From the NCBI GenBank assembly GCA_002337385.1, contig DDFY01000012.1, forward strand, positions 10,540-74,539: DNA of 64,000 nucleotides, written 5' to 3'. The DNA comes from Erythrobacter sp. UBA1916 (GTDB lineage Bacteria > Pseudomonadota > Alphaproteobacteria > Sphingomonadales > Sphingomonadaceae). The notes below the pieces were generated by a model that was not told the DNA's origin, did not search any database, and saw only the letters and a program-made list of their open reading frames with translations. A program made the translations under genes and the position numbers. Positions 55,336-62,360 of this stretch are shown piece by piece (within the stretch, counting starts at the first letter, position 1; each line of letters opens with the position of its first letter).

Positions 55336-56057
55336 GCAGTGTCACCATCGCCATTCCGATGCTCAACGAGGCCAAGGCCTTGCCCGCGCTCGCTGCGAAT
55401 CTCGCGAAACTCGATCCACCGCCGCAAGAGGTGCTCTGCATCGATGGCGGCAGCGAAGACGATTCGGTGGCCTTGGCCGAGGCGCAGGGCTGGCGCGTGA
55501 TCAGCACCGAGCGGGGACGCGGTCGCCAGATCAATGCCGGGGTTGAAGCGGCTTGCGGCGAGTATGTGCTGATCCTCCATGCCGATACGGTCCTGCCCAC
55601 CGATGCGGTGCAGGTGGTGGAGACGGCGCTGGCCGATCCCAAAGTCTCGCTCGCCAGCTTCACGCCGATCATTCGCGGGCCGGAGAAGACCCGCTGGGGC
55701 ACCACTGCGCACAATTGGGCCAAGACCTGGTACGCCCCGCTGCTGTTCTACCCAAAACTGTTCTTTCGCGGGGCGCGGCTGCTGTTCGGCGACCACGCGA
55801 TGTTTTTCCGCCGCGAGCAGTTCCTCGCCGTGGGTGGCTGCGACCCACAGGCCATGGTGATGGAGGAGGCCGAGCTGTGCATCCGTCTTGCCGCGCTGGG
55901 ACGGGTGCGGATGGTGCCGCGCGTGGTTGAAACCTCCGACCGGCGGATTGCCGAATGGGGGGCGCTCAAGGCGAACTGGATTTACCTCAAGGTCGGGCTG
56001 AGCTGGGCTCTGGGTGCGCGCGAGGGGCTTGAGCGGCACTATCCGGACGTGCGCTAG
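55332..56057 (+). CDS. Family-2 glycosyltransferase, TIGR04283-type (rSAM/selenodomain-associated transferase 2)
   Basis: A 241-residue GT-A enzyme. It begins VTIAIPMLNEAKALPALA, has GGSEDDSVALAEAQGW and the metal-binding LHADTVLP, and the closing QAMVMEEAELCIRLAALGRV with the ED/E catalytic region. No membrane helix is clear except a weak one around WIYLKVGLSWAL. The family normally partners with the DUF2064 transferase, to which it is coupled here. The sugar and acceptor are not known. Its 3' end overlaps the convergent SDR gene by about 70 bases. Confidence 0.88.
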   Translation: MSSVTIAIPMLNEAKALPALAANLAKLDPPPQEVLCIDGGSEDDSVALAEAQGWRVISTERGRGRQINAGVEAACGEYVLILHADTVLPTDAVQVVETALADPKVSLASFTPIIRGPEKTRWGTTAHNWAKTWYAPLLFYPKLFFRGARLLFGDHAMFFRREQFLAVGGCDPQAMVMEEAELCIRLAALGRVRMVPRVVETSDRRIAEWGALKANWIYLKVGLSWALGAREGLERHYPDVR

Positions 56058-57039
56058 GCAGGTAGTCGCGGGTGAAGGCATAGGCCACCAGCCGGTCGAT
56101 CCACGCGGTATCGGCGGGCGGGCAGGTGAGGCCGGTGAGCCGCGCGATGTTGTCGGCGGCGAAGCGCGGATCGCGGGTGAAGTAGGAGCCGTAGGTTGCC
56201 AGCATCGCCTGTGCCACGCGGGGCAGGACAGCGGCGTCGAACTGTGCCGGGTCGACCACTTCGGGATGGTGTAGGTGCGGCTGGCGGCATACCGCATCGG
56301 CGAGCGTTCGGGCGGGCAAGGGGCGGTCGGCGGTGAGGTGGACGTGGCGGCCTTGCGCTGTGTCGAAGGTCTCGGCGAGGCGGGCGATCCCTTCGGCGAC
56401 ATGGCAGATCGGCACGAGGTCAAGCGTGGCTCCCTCCGCCGCCGGAAACTGCGTCAGCCGCCCGCGCGCCATCAGGCGGAACACGTTGCACAGCGTGGGA
56501 AAGTCGCGGATCGTGCCGTCCGCATGGTCGCCCAGCACGATCGAGGGGCGCGCGATCACGAAGGGCAGGCCCGACTGCTCCACGACAGCCTCGCCGCGCG
56601 CCTTGCTGGCCTCGTAATTGTTCGCAAACCGCCTGCCGGGTGGCACCGGCGCTTCGGCAATCGCGCCTTGCTCCAGCCCGCAGACATAGGCGGTGCTCAC
56701 GTGAAGAAAGCCCGCGCCCGCCGCCTTGGCGAAGACCAGCGCATTGCGCGTGCCCTCGACGTTGATCGCTTCCAGCTCAGGCTCGGGCGCATCGAACACG
56801 AGGCTGGCGGCGCAGTGGATCACCACGTCGCAGCGCAGTTCCGCCGGGTTCAGTCCCATCAGCGGCAGGGTGACATCGCCGCTCACCATCCGGGCGAGGG
56901 GCACCGGCGCGCCGTCGTTGCCGAGCACCTTGCCGCGGCGGCGCACCATGCCGATCACACGGTGCCCGCGCGCGGCGAGGCGCGCGCAGACTTCTCCGCC
57001 GATCAATCCGGCCGCACCCGTGACGAGGACGGTCAGCAA
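55987..57039 (-). CDS. NAD(P)-dependent SDR-family oxidoreductase/epimerase
   Basis: An extended SDR of about 350 residues. The N-terminal Rossmann motif TVLVTGAAGLIGGEV is intact, then the region HVSTAYVCG (catalytic Tyr-type site with STAYVCG), NNYEASKARGEAV with the YxxxK motif, and FVIARPSIVLGD. It resembles the NAD_binding_4 / male-sterility group that reduces acyl-type or modifies sugar substrates. The start is TTG at 57039 or a downstream CTG/ATG-less site; no ATG is available near the Rossmann motif. It overlaps the arsM stop by seven bases. The tail (residues ~325-350) reaches past the convergent GT stop and may not be conserved. Confidence 0.8.
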   Translation of the reverse strand: MLTVLVTGAAGLIGGEVCARLAARGHRVIGMVRRRGKVLGNDGAPVPLARMVSGDVTLPLMGLNPAELRCDVVIHCAASLVFDAPEPELEAINVEGTRNALVFAKAAGAGFLHVSTAYVCGLEQGAIAEAPVPPGRRFANNYEASKARGEAVVEQSGLPFVIARPSIVLGDHADGTIRDFPTLCNVFRLMARGRLTQFPAAEGATLDLVPICHVAEGIARLAETFDTAQGRHVHLTADRPLPARTLADAVCRQPHLHHPEVVDPAQFDAAVLPRVAQAMLATYGSYFTRDPRFAADNIARLTGLTCPPADTAWIDRLVAYAFTRDYLPSARPDSAAQAPRAHPEPSSARP

Positions 57040-58079
57040 CAGGCGGTTTCGCTCTTGGCCGGGTTGGCGTCTGACTGGCCGAAAGGCACAGCCGTGCCGC
57101 AGCCGGGAAACACGCCGTAATGCCGGGAGAAATCGCCGATGAACTCGAAGTGCGGGGCAAAGCGCGTCTGTTCGAGCATCAGCCAGCTGTTGCCGCAGAC
57201 GGGGAAGGTCCGCCCGGCCTCGATGGCGTGGTGCGCGTCGAGGTGGAACACGTCTTCCTCGCCCGGCACCGTGCCCTTGTAGCGCACCGCCTGCCCATAG
57301 TCCTCGCATTGCGGCTCCAGCCCGTCGAGCTTGAACAGCCGCCATGTGGCCGAGACGAAATCGATACCCTTGAGCTTGGCTGCCACCTCGCGGTCGTTGA
57401 TGGCGAGCGGGCGATCGGTGACGAGACGCGGATCGGCAAAGCCGGCTTCCTTGGCGAGCCGGTCGAAGTCGCCCCAGTACAGCGCGCCCGACAGGCATTC
57501 GCCGTGCAGTACAGGATCGTTCAGCAGGTGCTCGGGCACGCGGCGGTCGGCATAGACGTCGGAGAAGTAAAGCTCGCCGCCGGGCTTCAAGAGCCGGTGC
57601 GCGGCGCGGAACACCGCCGCCTTGTCGGCCACGAGGTTGATCACGCAGTTGGAGACGATCACGTCGAAGCTCTCGGGCGCAAGGTCCAGGTCTTCGAGCT
57701 TCTCGATATCGCCTTCCACGAAGCGGACATTGGCATAGCCGAACTTCTCGGCGTGCCATTCCTTGTGCGCCTCGGTCACGGCGAGCTGTTCAGGCGTGGC
57801 GTCGACCCCGGTGACCGAGCCTTTCGCGCCGACCATTTGCGCCAGCAGGTAGGCATCCTGCCCCGCGCCGGAGCCGAGATCGAGCACATGCGCGCCCTCG
57901 ATCGCCTGCGGCACCACGAGCCCGCAGCCATAGTAGCGCGCGCGCACCTCTTCGTGGATGTTGGCCATGGCCCCGCGTACTGTCTCGGAGGGCATCTCGG
58001 CGGTGCAACAGGCGTCGGTGCGCAGGTCGGCGGACCCGGACAGCACCTTGCCATAATAGTCTTGCGCGTTTTCAAGCAT
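57033..58079 (-). CDS. arsM: Arsenite S-adenosylmethionine methyltransferase
   Basis: Methylates As(III) with SAM to mono-, di- and trimethyl forms; 348 residues, ArsM-type. The SAM motif is VLDLGSGAGQDAYLLA (65-80). The arsenic-binding Cys set of the family is present: Cys24/25 (TDACCTAEMP), Cys52 (RYYGCGL), Cys145 (SNCVINLVADK) and Cys195 (GECLSGALYW). The C-terminal part (FPVCGNSWLMLEQTRFAPHF, HYGVFPGCGT) and the Cys-Cys end complete it. An AAGGAA ribosome site precedes the ATG at 58079. The gene is divergent from the MerA-like oxidoreductase by 63 bases; no arsR-type repressor is in the window. Confidence 0.92.
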   Translation of the reverse strand: MLENAQDYYGKVLSGSADLRTDACCTAEMPSETVRGAMANIHEEVRARYYGCGLVVPQAIEGAHVLDLGSGAGQDAYLLAQMVGAKGSVTGVDATPEQLAVTEAHKEWHAEKFGYANVRFVEGDIEKLEDLDLAPESFDVIVSNCVINLVADKAAVFRAAHRLLKPGGELYFSDVYADRRVPEHLLNDPVLHGECLSGALYWGDFDRLAKEAGFADPRLVTDRPLAINDREVAAKLKGIDFVSATWRLFKLDGLEPQCEDYGQAVRYKGTVPGEEDVFHLDAHHAIEAGRTFPVCGNSWLMLEQTRFAPHFEFIGDFSRHYGVFPGCGTAVPFGQSDANPAKSETACC

Positions 58080-58142
58080 GGCAGGTTCCTTCGTTGGTTC
58101 CCCTGTAGCAATCCCAAGTGGCGGCGCTACATTCATCACGCA

Positions 58143-59567
58143 ATGCCCCGAATATCTTACACCCATGATGTGATCGTGATTGGCGCAGGCGCTGCTGGCC
58201 TGACGGCGGCTGGCGGTTGTGCCTTGTTTGGCCTCGAGGTCGCGCTGGTGGAGCAGGGAGCCTTCGGTGGTGAATGCCTGAACAACGGTTGCGTGCCGTC
58301 CAAGGCGCTGATCGCGGCGGCAAAGCGCGCCTACGAAGCGCGGCGCGGCGCGCGTTTCGGGGTGAGCATGCAAGGCGCTCAGGTCGACTGGGCCGGCGTG
58401 CGCGAGCATATCGAGGCAAGCATTGCCACCATCGCTCCGCACGACGCTCCCGAACGCTTCGAGGCCATGGGCTGCGAGACCTTTCGCGGCGCGGCAAAGC
58501 TGACGGGGTCGCACACGGTCGAGGTGGCGGAGCAGGCGCTGAGCGCACCGCGCATCGTGCTGGCGCTTGGGTCGGAGCCTGCGGTGCCGCCGATCGAGGG
58601 GATCGAGGCCGTACCTTATCTCACCAACGAAAACCTGTTCCAGCTCGACTGCCTACCCGAGCACTTGATCGTGCTCGGCGGCGGCGCGGTGGGCATGGAG
58701 ATGGCGCAGGCCTTCTGCCGTCTCGGTTCTGCGGTGACATTGGTCGAGCGCGGCGAGATCCTGTCGCGCGACGACCGCGAATCGGCTGCCTTGGCCAAGG
58801 CAGCGCTGGAGGCCGATGGCGTGCGTTTCGTGCGCGGCTCAGCCGTGCGTGCCACCGGCGGTGACGGCGCCATTGCGCTCACGCTCGACGACGGCGAGGT
58901 GATCGAGGGCAGCCACGTTCTCGTCGCCACCGGGCGCAAGGCGCGGGGGCAGGGCATGGGGCTGGAAGAGCAGGGTATAACGTTCGGCAAGAACGGGATT
59001 GCCGTCGATGCCCGCCGCCGCACCAGCCTCAAACATATCTACGCCATCGGCGATTGCCGCGAGGGGCCGCGGCTCACGCACGTGTCGGGCTATGAAGGCT
59101 CGAACGTCGCGCTCGAAATATCGCTCGGCGTGCCGACCAAGGTCGACTGGACCGCCTTGCCCTGGTGCACCTACACCGCCCCCGAGGTGGCGCAGGTGGG
59201 GCTAACCGAAGATCAGGCGCGCAAGCAGTTCGGCGACAAGGTGCGGATCGAGCGCGAAGAGTTCGCGCACAACGACCGCGCCGTGACCGAAGGCGCCATG
59301 CAAGGCCAGCTCAAACTGGTGATGAAGGGGCGCAAGCTGGTCGGGGCCTCTGTCTGCGGCGAGGGGGCGGGCGACATGCTGCTGCCGCTCGCGCAGACGA
59401 TCACCGGCAAGGCGAGCACCTTTGCGCTCGGCTCGGCGATTATCGCCTACCCGACGCGCGGCGAGATCACCAAGGCCGGTGCCTTCGCCGCGTGGGAGCC
59501 GCTGGTGTTCAGCGCCCCGGTAAAGCGGATCGCCCGCGCGCTGGCGGCGCTGCGGAGAAAGTTCTGA
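58143..59567 (+). CDS. FAD-dependent pyridine nucleotide-disulfide oxidoreductase (MerA/Lpd-like)
   Basis: A 474-residue class-I flavin disulfide reductase. The FAD site is VIVIGAGAAGLTAAGG, the redox pair Cys45-Cys50 lies in GGECLNNGCVPSKAL, the NAD(P) site is LIVLGGGAVGMEMA, and the flavin-closing motif is IYAIGDCREG. The C-terminal interface reads IIAYPTRGEITKAG in place of the Lpd His-Glu pair, and the protein ends ALAALRRKF, so the C-terminal Cys pair of mercuric reductase is missing, as is an NmerA domain. It is closest to MerA-like proteins without Hg-binding cysteines. It is divergent from arsM and coupled to the radical-SAM gene (TGATG). Confidence 0.9.
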   Translation: MPRISYTHDVIVIGAGAAGLTAAGGCALFGLEVALVEQGAFGGECLNNGCVPSKALIAAAKRAYEARRGARFGVSMQGAQVDWAGVREHIEASIATIAPHDAPERFEAMGCETFRGAAKLTGSHTVEVAEQALSAPRIVLALGSEPAVPPIEGIEAVPYLTNENLFQLDCLPEHLIVLGGGAVGMEMAQAFCRLGSAVTLVERGEILSRDDRESAALAKAALEADGVRFVRGSAVRATGGDGAIALTLDDGEVIEGSHVLVATGRKARGQGMGLEEQGITFGKNGIAVDARRRTSLKHIYAIGDCREGPRLTHVSGYEGSNVALEISLGVPTKVDWTALPWCTYTAPEVAQVGLTEDQARKQFGDKVRIEREEFAHNDRAVTEGAMQGQLKLVMKGRKLVGASVCGEGAGDMLLPLAQTITGKASTFALGSAIIAYPTRGEITKAGAFAAWEPLVFSAPVKRIARALAALRRKF

Positions 59568-60574
59568 TGACGGTGCGCACGAAAAGCCGCACGGCGCCAC
59601 AAGGGCCATCGCCCTTTACGCTGCCCGACAAGGTGCCGCTCGCGCCCGGCAAGTTCGACGACCCGCGTATCACGGCCAAGGGCGAGACCCGTGCAGTGGT
59701 GAGCCCTGAGGCCATGCGCACGATCTGGTTCAACACCGGCACCTTGTGCAACCTTGCCTGCGCCAATTGCTATATCGAGAGCTCGCCCACCAACGACGCG
59801 CTGCAATACCTCACCCTCGCGGAGGCGGAGCGGTTTCTGGCCGAGGTTCGCGGCACTGCTGATCCGCTGCTGGCAGGCCTGCCCGAGATCGGCTTCACCG
59901 GCGGCGAGCCGTTCATGAATCCCGATATCATCGCTATGCTGGAAGCGGCGCTGGACAACGGGTTCACCGCACTGGTGCTGACCAATGCCATGGCTCCGAT
60001 GCAGCGCCACAAGCCCGCGCTGGAGGCGCTTCGGGCAAAGCATGGCGACCGGCTCACCCTGCGCGTGAGCATCGACCACTACAGCCAGGAGGTCCACGAG
60101 GCCGAGCGCGGGCCGCGCAGCTGGGAGCCGATGCTGGCGGGGCTGACCTGGCTGTCGGAGAGCGGCTTCTCGCTGGCCGTGGCGGGCAGGCACCTCGCGG
60201 GCGAGAGCGAGGCCGATGCGCGGCGCGGCTATGCGGCGTTGTTTGCCGAGCATGGCGTTATGGTCGATGCGGCGGACCCGGCTGCCTTGGTGCTCTTCCC
60301 TGAAATGGACGCCGAGGCCGACGTGCCCGAGATCACTGAGGCCTGCTGGGGCATTCTTGGGCAATCCCCCTCGGCGATGATGTGCGCGACGAGCCGCATG
60401 GTCGTCCACCGCAAGGGCGAGCCCGAGGCGCGCGTGGTCGCCTGCACGCTGCTGCCGCACGATCCGCAGTTCGATCTTGGCGCAACGCTTGAAGCGGCCC
60501 TGCGCCCGGTCCCGCTTAACCACCCGCATTGCGCGCGCTTTTGCGTGCTGGGCGGGGCGAGCTGCTCGCAATGA
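59567..60574 (+). CDS. Radical SAM protein with extra C-terminal cysteines
   Basis: A 335-residue radical-SAM enzyme. The cluster motif is LCNLACANCYIESSP (Cys61, Cys65, Cys68), with the GGEP-type SAM motif in EIGFTGGEPFMNPD and strand motifs TLRVSIDHYS. The C-terminal part contains at least six more cysteines (MMCATSRM, VVACTLLP, HCARFCVLGGASCSQ), spaced like an auxiliary Fe-S cluster domain. The start lies on the FAD gene stop (TGATG). It is not the canonical ArsS sequence. Reaction unknown; in context, it could act on a methylated arsenical or a sugar nucleotide. Confidence 0.88.
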   Translation: MTVRTKSRTAPQGPSPFTLPDKVPLAPGKFDDPRITAKGETRAVVSPEAMRTIWFNTGTLCNLACANCYIESSPTNDALQYLTLAEAERFLAEVRGTADPLLAGLPEIGFTGGEPFMNPDIIAMLEAALDNGFTALVLTNAMAPMQRHKPALEALRAKHGDRLTLRVSIDHYSQEVHEAERGPRSWEPMLAGLTWLSESGFSLAVAGRHLAGESEADARRGYAALFAEHGVMVDAADPAALVLFPEMDAEADVPEITEACWGILGQSPSAMMCATSRMVVHRKGEPEARVVACTLLPHDPQFDLGATLEAALRPVPLNHPHCARFCVLGGASCSQ

Positions 60575-60612
60575 TCAGGCAGGGTTCATGCGCGCGCGCG
60601 TCTTTTGCGGGC

Positions 60613-61038
60613 ATGACAGCCCGGAAACTTGCGCTTCTCGCGCCTTTGACCCTCGCTTTTGCCGCGTCCCCAGCGCTTGCCGTCGATGCGATCGATGGCG
60701 TTTATGTCGATTCGGGTGGTTACGTCGAAGTCACTGTGTCGCCTTGCGGGCAGGCCCGGTGCGGGAAGATCACCCGCATCATCCGCCGCAAGCCGGGCGA
60801 ATCGAACCGCGATGCGCACAATGATGATCCGGCGCTGCGCGACCGCCCGATCCTCGGCCTGACGCTGCTAACCGGCCTGCAATGGCGCGACGGGGCCTGG
60901 CGCGGGCAGGTCTACAATCCCGAGGACGGCGGGACCTATCGCTCGGTCGTGCGGGCCGGAGAGAACGGCGCGTTGGAGGTGGAAGGGTGTCTTGGCCCAT
61001 TCTGCCGCAAGCGCATCTGGCCGGCCAAATCGCGCTGA
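60613..61038 (+). CDS. DUF2147-domain secreted protein
   Basis: A 141-residue exported protein: signal peptide LALLAPLTLAFAASPALA, then a lipocalin-like DUF2147 pattern with YVDSGGYVEVTVSPC, GLTLLTGLQWRDGAWRGQVY and YNPEDGGTYRSVV, then GCLGPFCRKRIWPAKSR with paired Cys. DUF2147 proteins are small periplasmic proteins of unknown role, frequent in sphingomonads. The ATG at 60613 gives the signal peptide; it starts about 40 bases after the radical-SAM gene. Confidence 0.88.
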   Translation: MTARKLALLAPLTLAFAASPALAVDAIDGVYVDSGGYVEVTVSPCGQARCGKITRIIRRKPGESNRDAHNDDPALRDRPILGLTLLTGLQWRDGAWRGQVYNPEDGGTYRSVVRAGENGALEVEGCLGPFCRKRIWPAKSR

Positions 61039-61104
61039 TCGTATTTTGGTGCGCAAAGGCTCTTGATTATGCCGTGTGCCCGCGATAGAGGCGCGCCCCT
61101 GCGT

Positions 61105-61178
61105 TGCCCCGTCCTCTAACGGTAAGAGAGCGGACTCTGACTCCGTCAATCAAGGTTCGAATCCTTGCGGGGCATCCA
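61105..61178 (+). tRNA. tRNA-Gln (anticodon CTG)
   Basis: Full cloverleaf: acceptor TGCCCCG pairs with CGGGGCA, discriminator T and encoded CCA; D-arm CCTCTAACGGTAAGAGAG; anticodon stem GCGGA/TCCGT with loop CTCTGAC, giving CTG, which reads CAG; T-arm CAAGG-TTCGAAT-CCTTG. No intron; 74 bases including CCA. Confidence 0.97.
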
Positions 61179-61295
61179 GTTTTTCCTCCATCGGTCCTGT
61201 TTACGGCCTGACCTCCCACCCTTCTGACCGGGACGCCATCGGCATTGCCGGGTGGTGATGGCTGCTTGCGCCTTGGCCCCAAACCGCCGTCAACC

Positions 61296-61323
61296 TTGAC
61301 GGCAGAGGCGATTGGGCTAAGTT
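61296..61323 (+). promoter_or_regulatory. Possible sigma-70 promoter upstream of the 143-aa secreted protein
   Basis: TTGACG at 61296-61301, 16-base spacer, TAAGTT at 61318-61323, about 85 bases before the start. The -35 is good, the -10 weak; low confidence. Confidence 0.3.
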
Positions 61324-61406
61324 CACCTTATAAGAAAACAAACATAGTTCGCAGGAATCTCGTCGCATTGCGCTGCGCTTTGGCGTGCGCTGGTTGGAGA
61401 TTCGTC

Positions 61407-61838
61407 ATGTATTCGACTTTTGTTGCTCGTTTCCGTCCCCGCAAGTCCGCTTCCTCCGTTCTGGCGAAGATATCCTGCGTGGCGATGCTTGCAGCGGGTG
61501 CCTTCGCAGCTACGCCCGCTGCGGCCCACGACCAGCCGACAACCCGACTCGTTAGCTGCGGAGAGAGCACTTGCCTGCGTATCGAGGGGCGTCGCGACAA
61601 TCCCGGCATGGCCGTGGCGATCAATGGCGAGCCGATGGAGGTCGATGGCGCCAACAAGTGGAGCCTCACCTTGCCGCTGGCTACGGTCAGGCAGATCGCC
61701 GAGCACGGCGCGCGCAGGCTGGAGGTTTCGCTGCTTCATCCGGCCACTCGCCGTGAGACTCGCGACTTTGCCCGGCTGCCAATCGGCCTTCTGGGCGATA
61801 CCACTGACCTTGAGGCGATCCGGGTCACTGCCTCCTGA
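61407..61838 (+). CDS. Small secreted protein of unknown function
   Basis: A 143-residue protein with a signal peptide (VLAKISCVAMLAAGAFAATPAAA). The mature part has a Cys pair close together (LVSCGESTCLRIEG) and alternating beta strands, with no family I recognise. The Cys pair suggests periplasmic disulfide bonding. A GGAGA site supports the ATG at 61407. It is on the plus strand between the tRNA and the UrcA gene. Confidence 0.72.
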   Translation: MYSTFVARFRPRKSASSVLAKISCVAMLAAGAFAATPAAAHDQPTTRLVSCGESTCLRIEGRRDNPGMAVAINGEPMEVDGANKWSLTLPLATVRQIAEHGARRLEVSLLHPATRRETRDFARLPIGLLGDTTDLEAIRVTAS

Positions 61839-61942
61839 TCACAAGGAAATCTGCGCTGCGCCGCCTTGCATGCCATCGAACAACGTCCTAGATGACGGAT
61901 TAACCGACATAGATCGGGAACATTCGGACACAGGAGACTACG

Positions 61943-62299
61943 ATGATGAAGGCAGGCCTTTTGGCCGTGGCCGCAGTCGCTCTGGCGACGCCGGCTCTGG
62001 CAAATACCACTTCCGACAATTCGAACACCGACCCGTTCACCGCGTCGTCGGCCACCTTGCGCCTCGACGGGCTGAACCTGGCGACGGTCGACGGGCAGAA
62101 CCGCCTCGCGATCCGCATGGATGCCGCCGCGCGCGCCGTCTGCGGCGAGGGCCTCGACACCGTGCACCTGCAGGCTGCCGCCGAAGCGCGCGCATGCCGC
62201 ACCCGTGTGCACGCGCAGATCCGCGACCAGATCGAGACTCGTCTGGCTGCCGCGCGTTCGGAAGATGCAGCTCCGGTGCAGCTGGCGCTGAACCGCTGA
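61943..62299 (+). CDS. UrcA-family secreted protein
   Basis: A 118-residue protein: signal peptide GLLAVAAVALATPALA, then the UrcA pattern LRLDGLNLATVDGQNRLAIR, AARAVCGEG with Cys, and EARACRTRVHAQI with a second Cys. UrcA-family proteins are small periplasmic proteins, abundant in Sphingomonadales and Caulobacterales, with no known function; some are near TonB-receptor genes. A clear AGGAG ribosome site precedes the ATG. It is followed 60 bases on by the sulfotransferase gene. Confidence 0.88.
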   Translation: MMKAGLLAVAAVALATPALANTTSDNSNTDPFTASSATLRLDGLNLATVDGQNRLAIRMDAAARAVCGEGLDTVHLQAAAEARACRTRVHAQIRDQIETRLAAARSEDAAPVQLALNR

Positions 62300-62316
62300 G
62301 TGCCCATAGCTTCTTC

Positions 62317-62347
62317 GCCCGCCTCTTGAGGGGGCGGGCAAGAGGCG
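62317..62347 (+). other. Alternative hairpins before the sulfotransferase gene
   Basis: Two mutually exclusive stems: GCCCGCC (62317) with GGCGGGC (62333), and CGCCTCTT (62320) with AAGAGGCG (62340). The first could be a terminator-like stem after urcA; the second ends just before the ribosome-binding site of the next gene. Either may be chance in GC-rich DNA. Confidence 0.35.
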
Positions 62348-62360
62348 GCACAAGGCTCGC

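Noticed and set aside
57039..57759. Apparent 590-residue fusion, SDR extended upstream through arsM
   Set aside because: The extra ~240 residues are Arg/Ala-rich noise read across arsM; the SDR begins at its own Rossmann motif near the TTG at 57039.
57120..58142. Apparent N-terminal extension of the MerA-like gene by ~340 codons
   Set aside because: The extension is antisense to arsM; the FAD-binding motif starts right after the ATG at 58143.
58143..60574. Mercury resistance operon
   Set aside because: No merR, merT, merP or NmerA domain; the C-terminal Cys pair of mercuric reductase is missing.
54751..60574. Selenoprotein system suggested by the transferase family names
   Set aside because: No in-frame TGA in the protein motifs and no selA, selB or selD gene in the window; the family names reflect other genomes.
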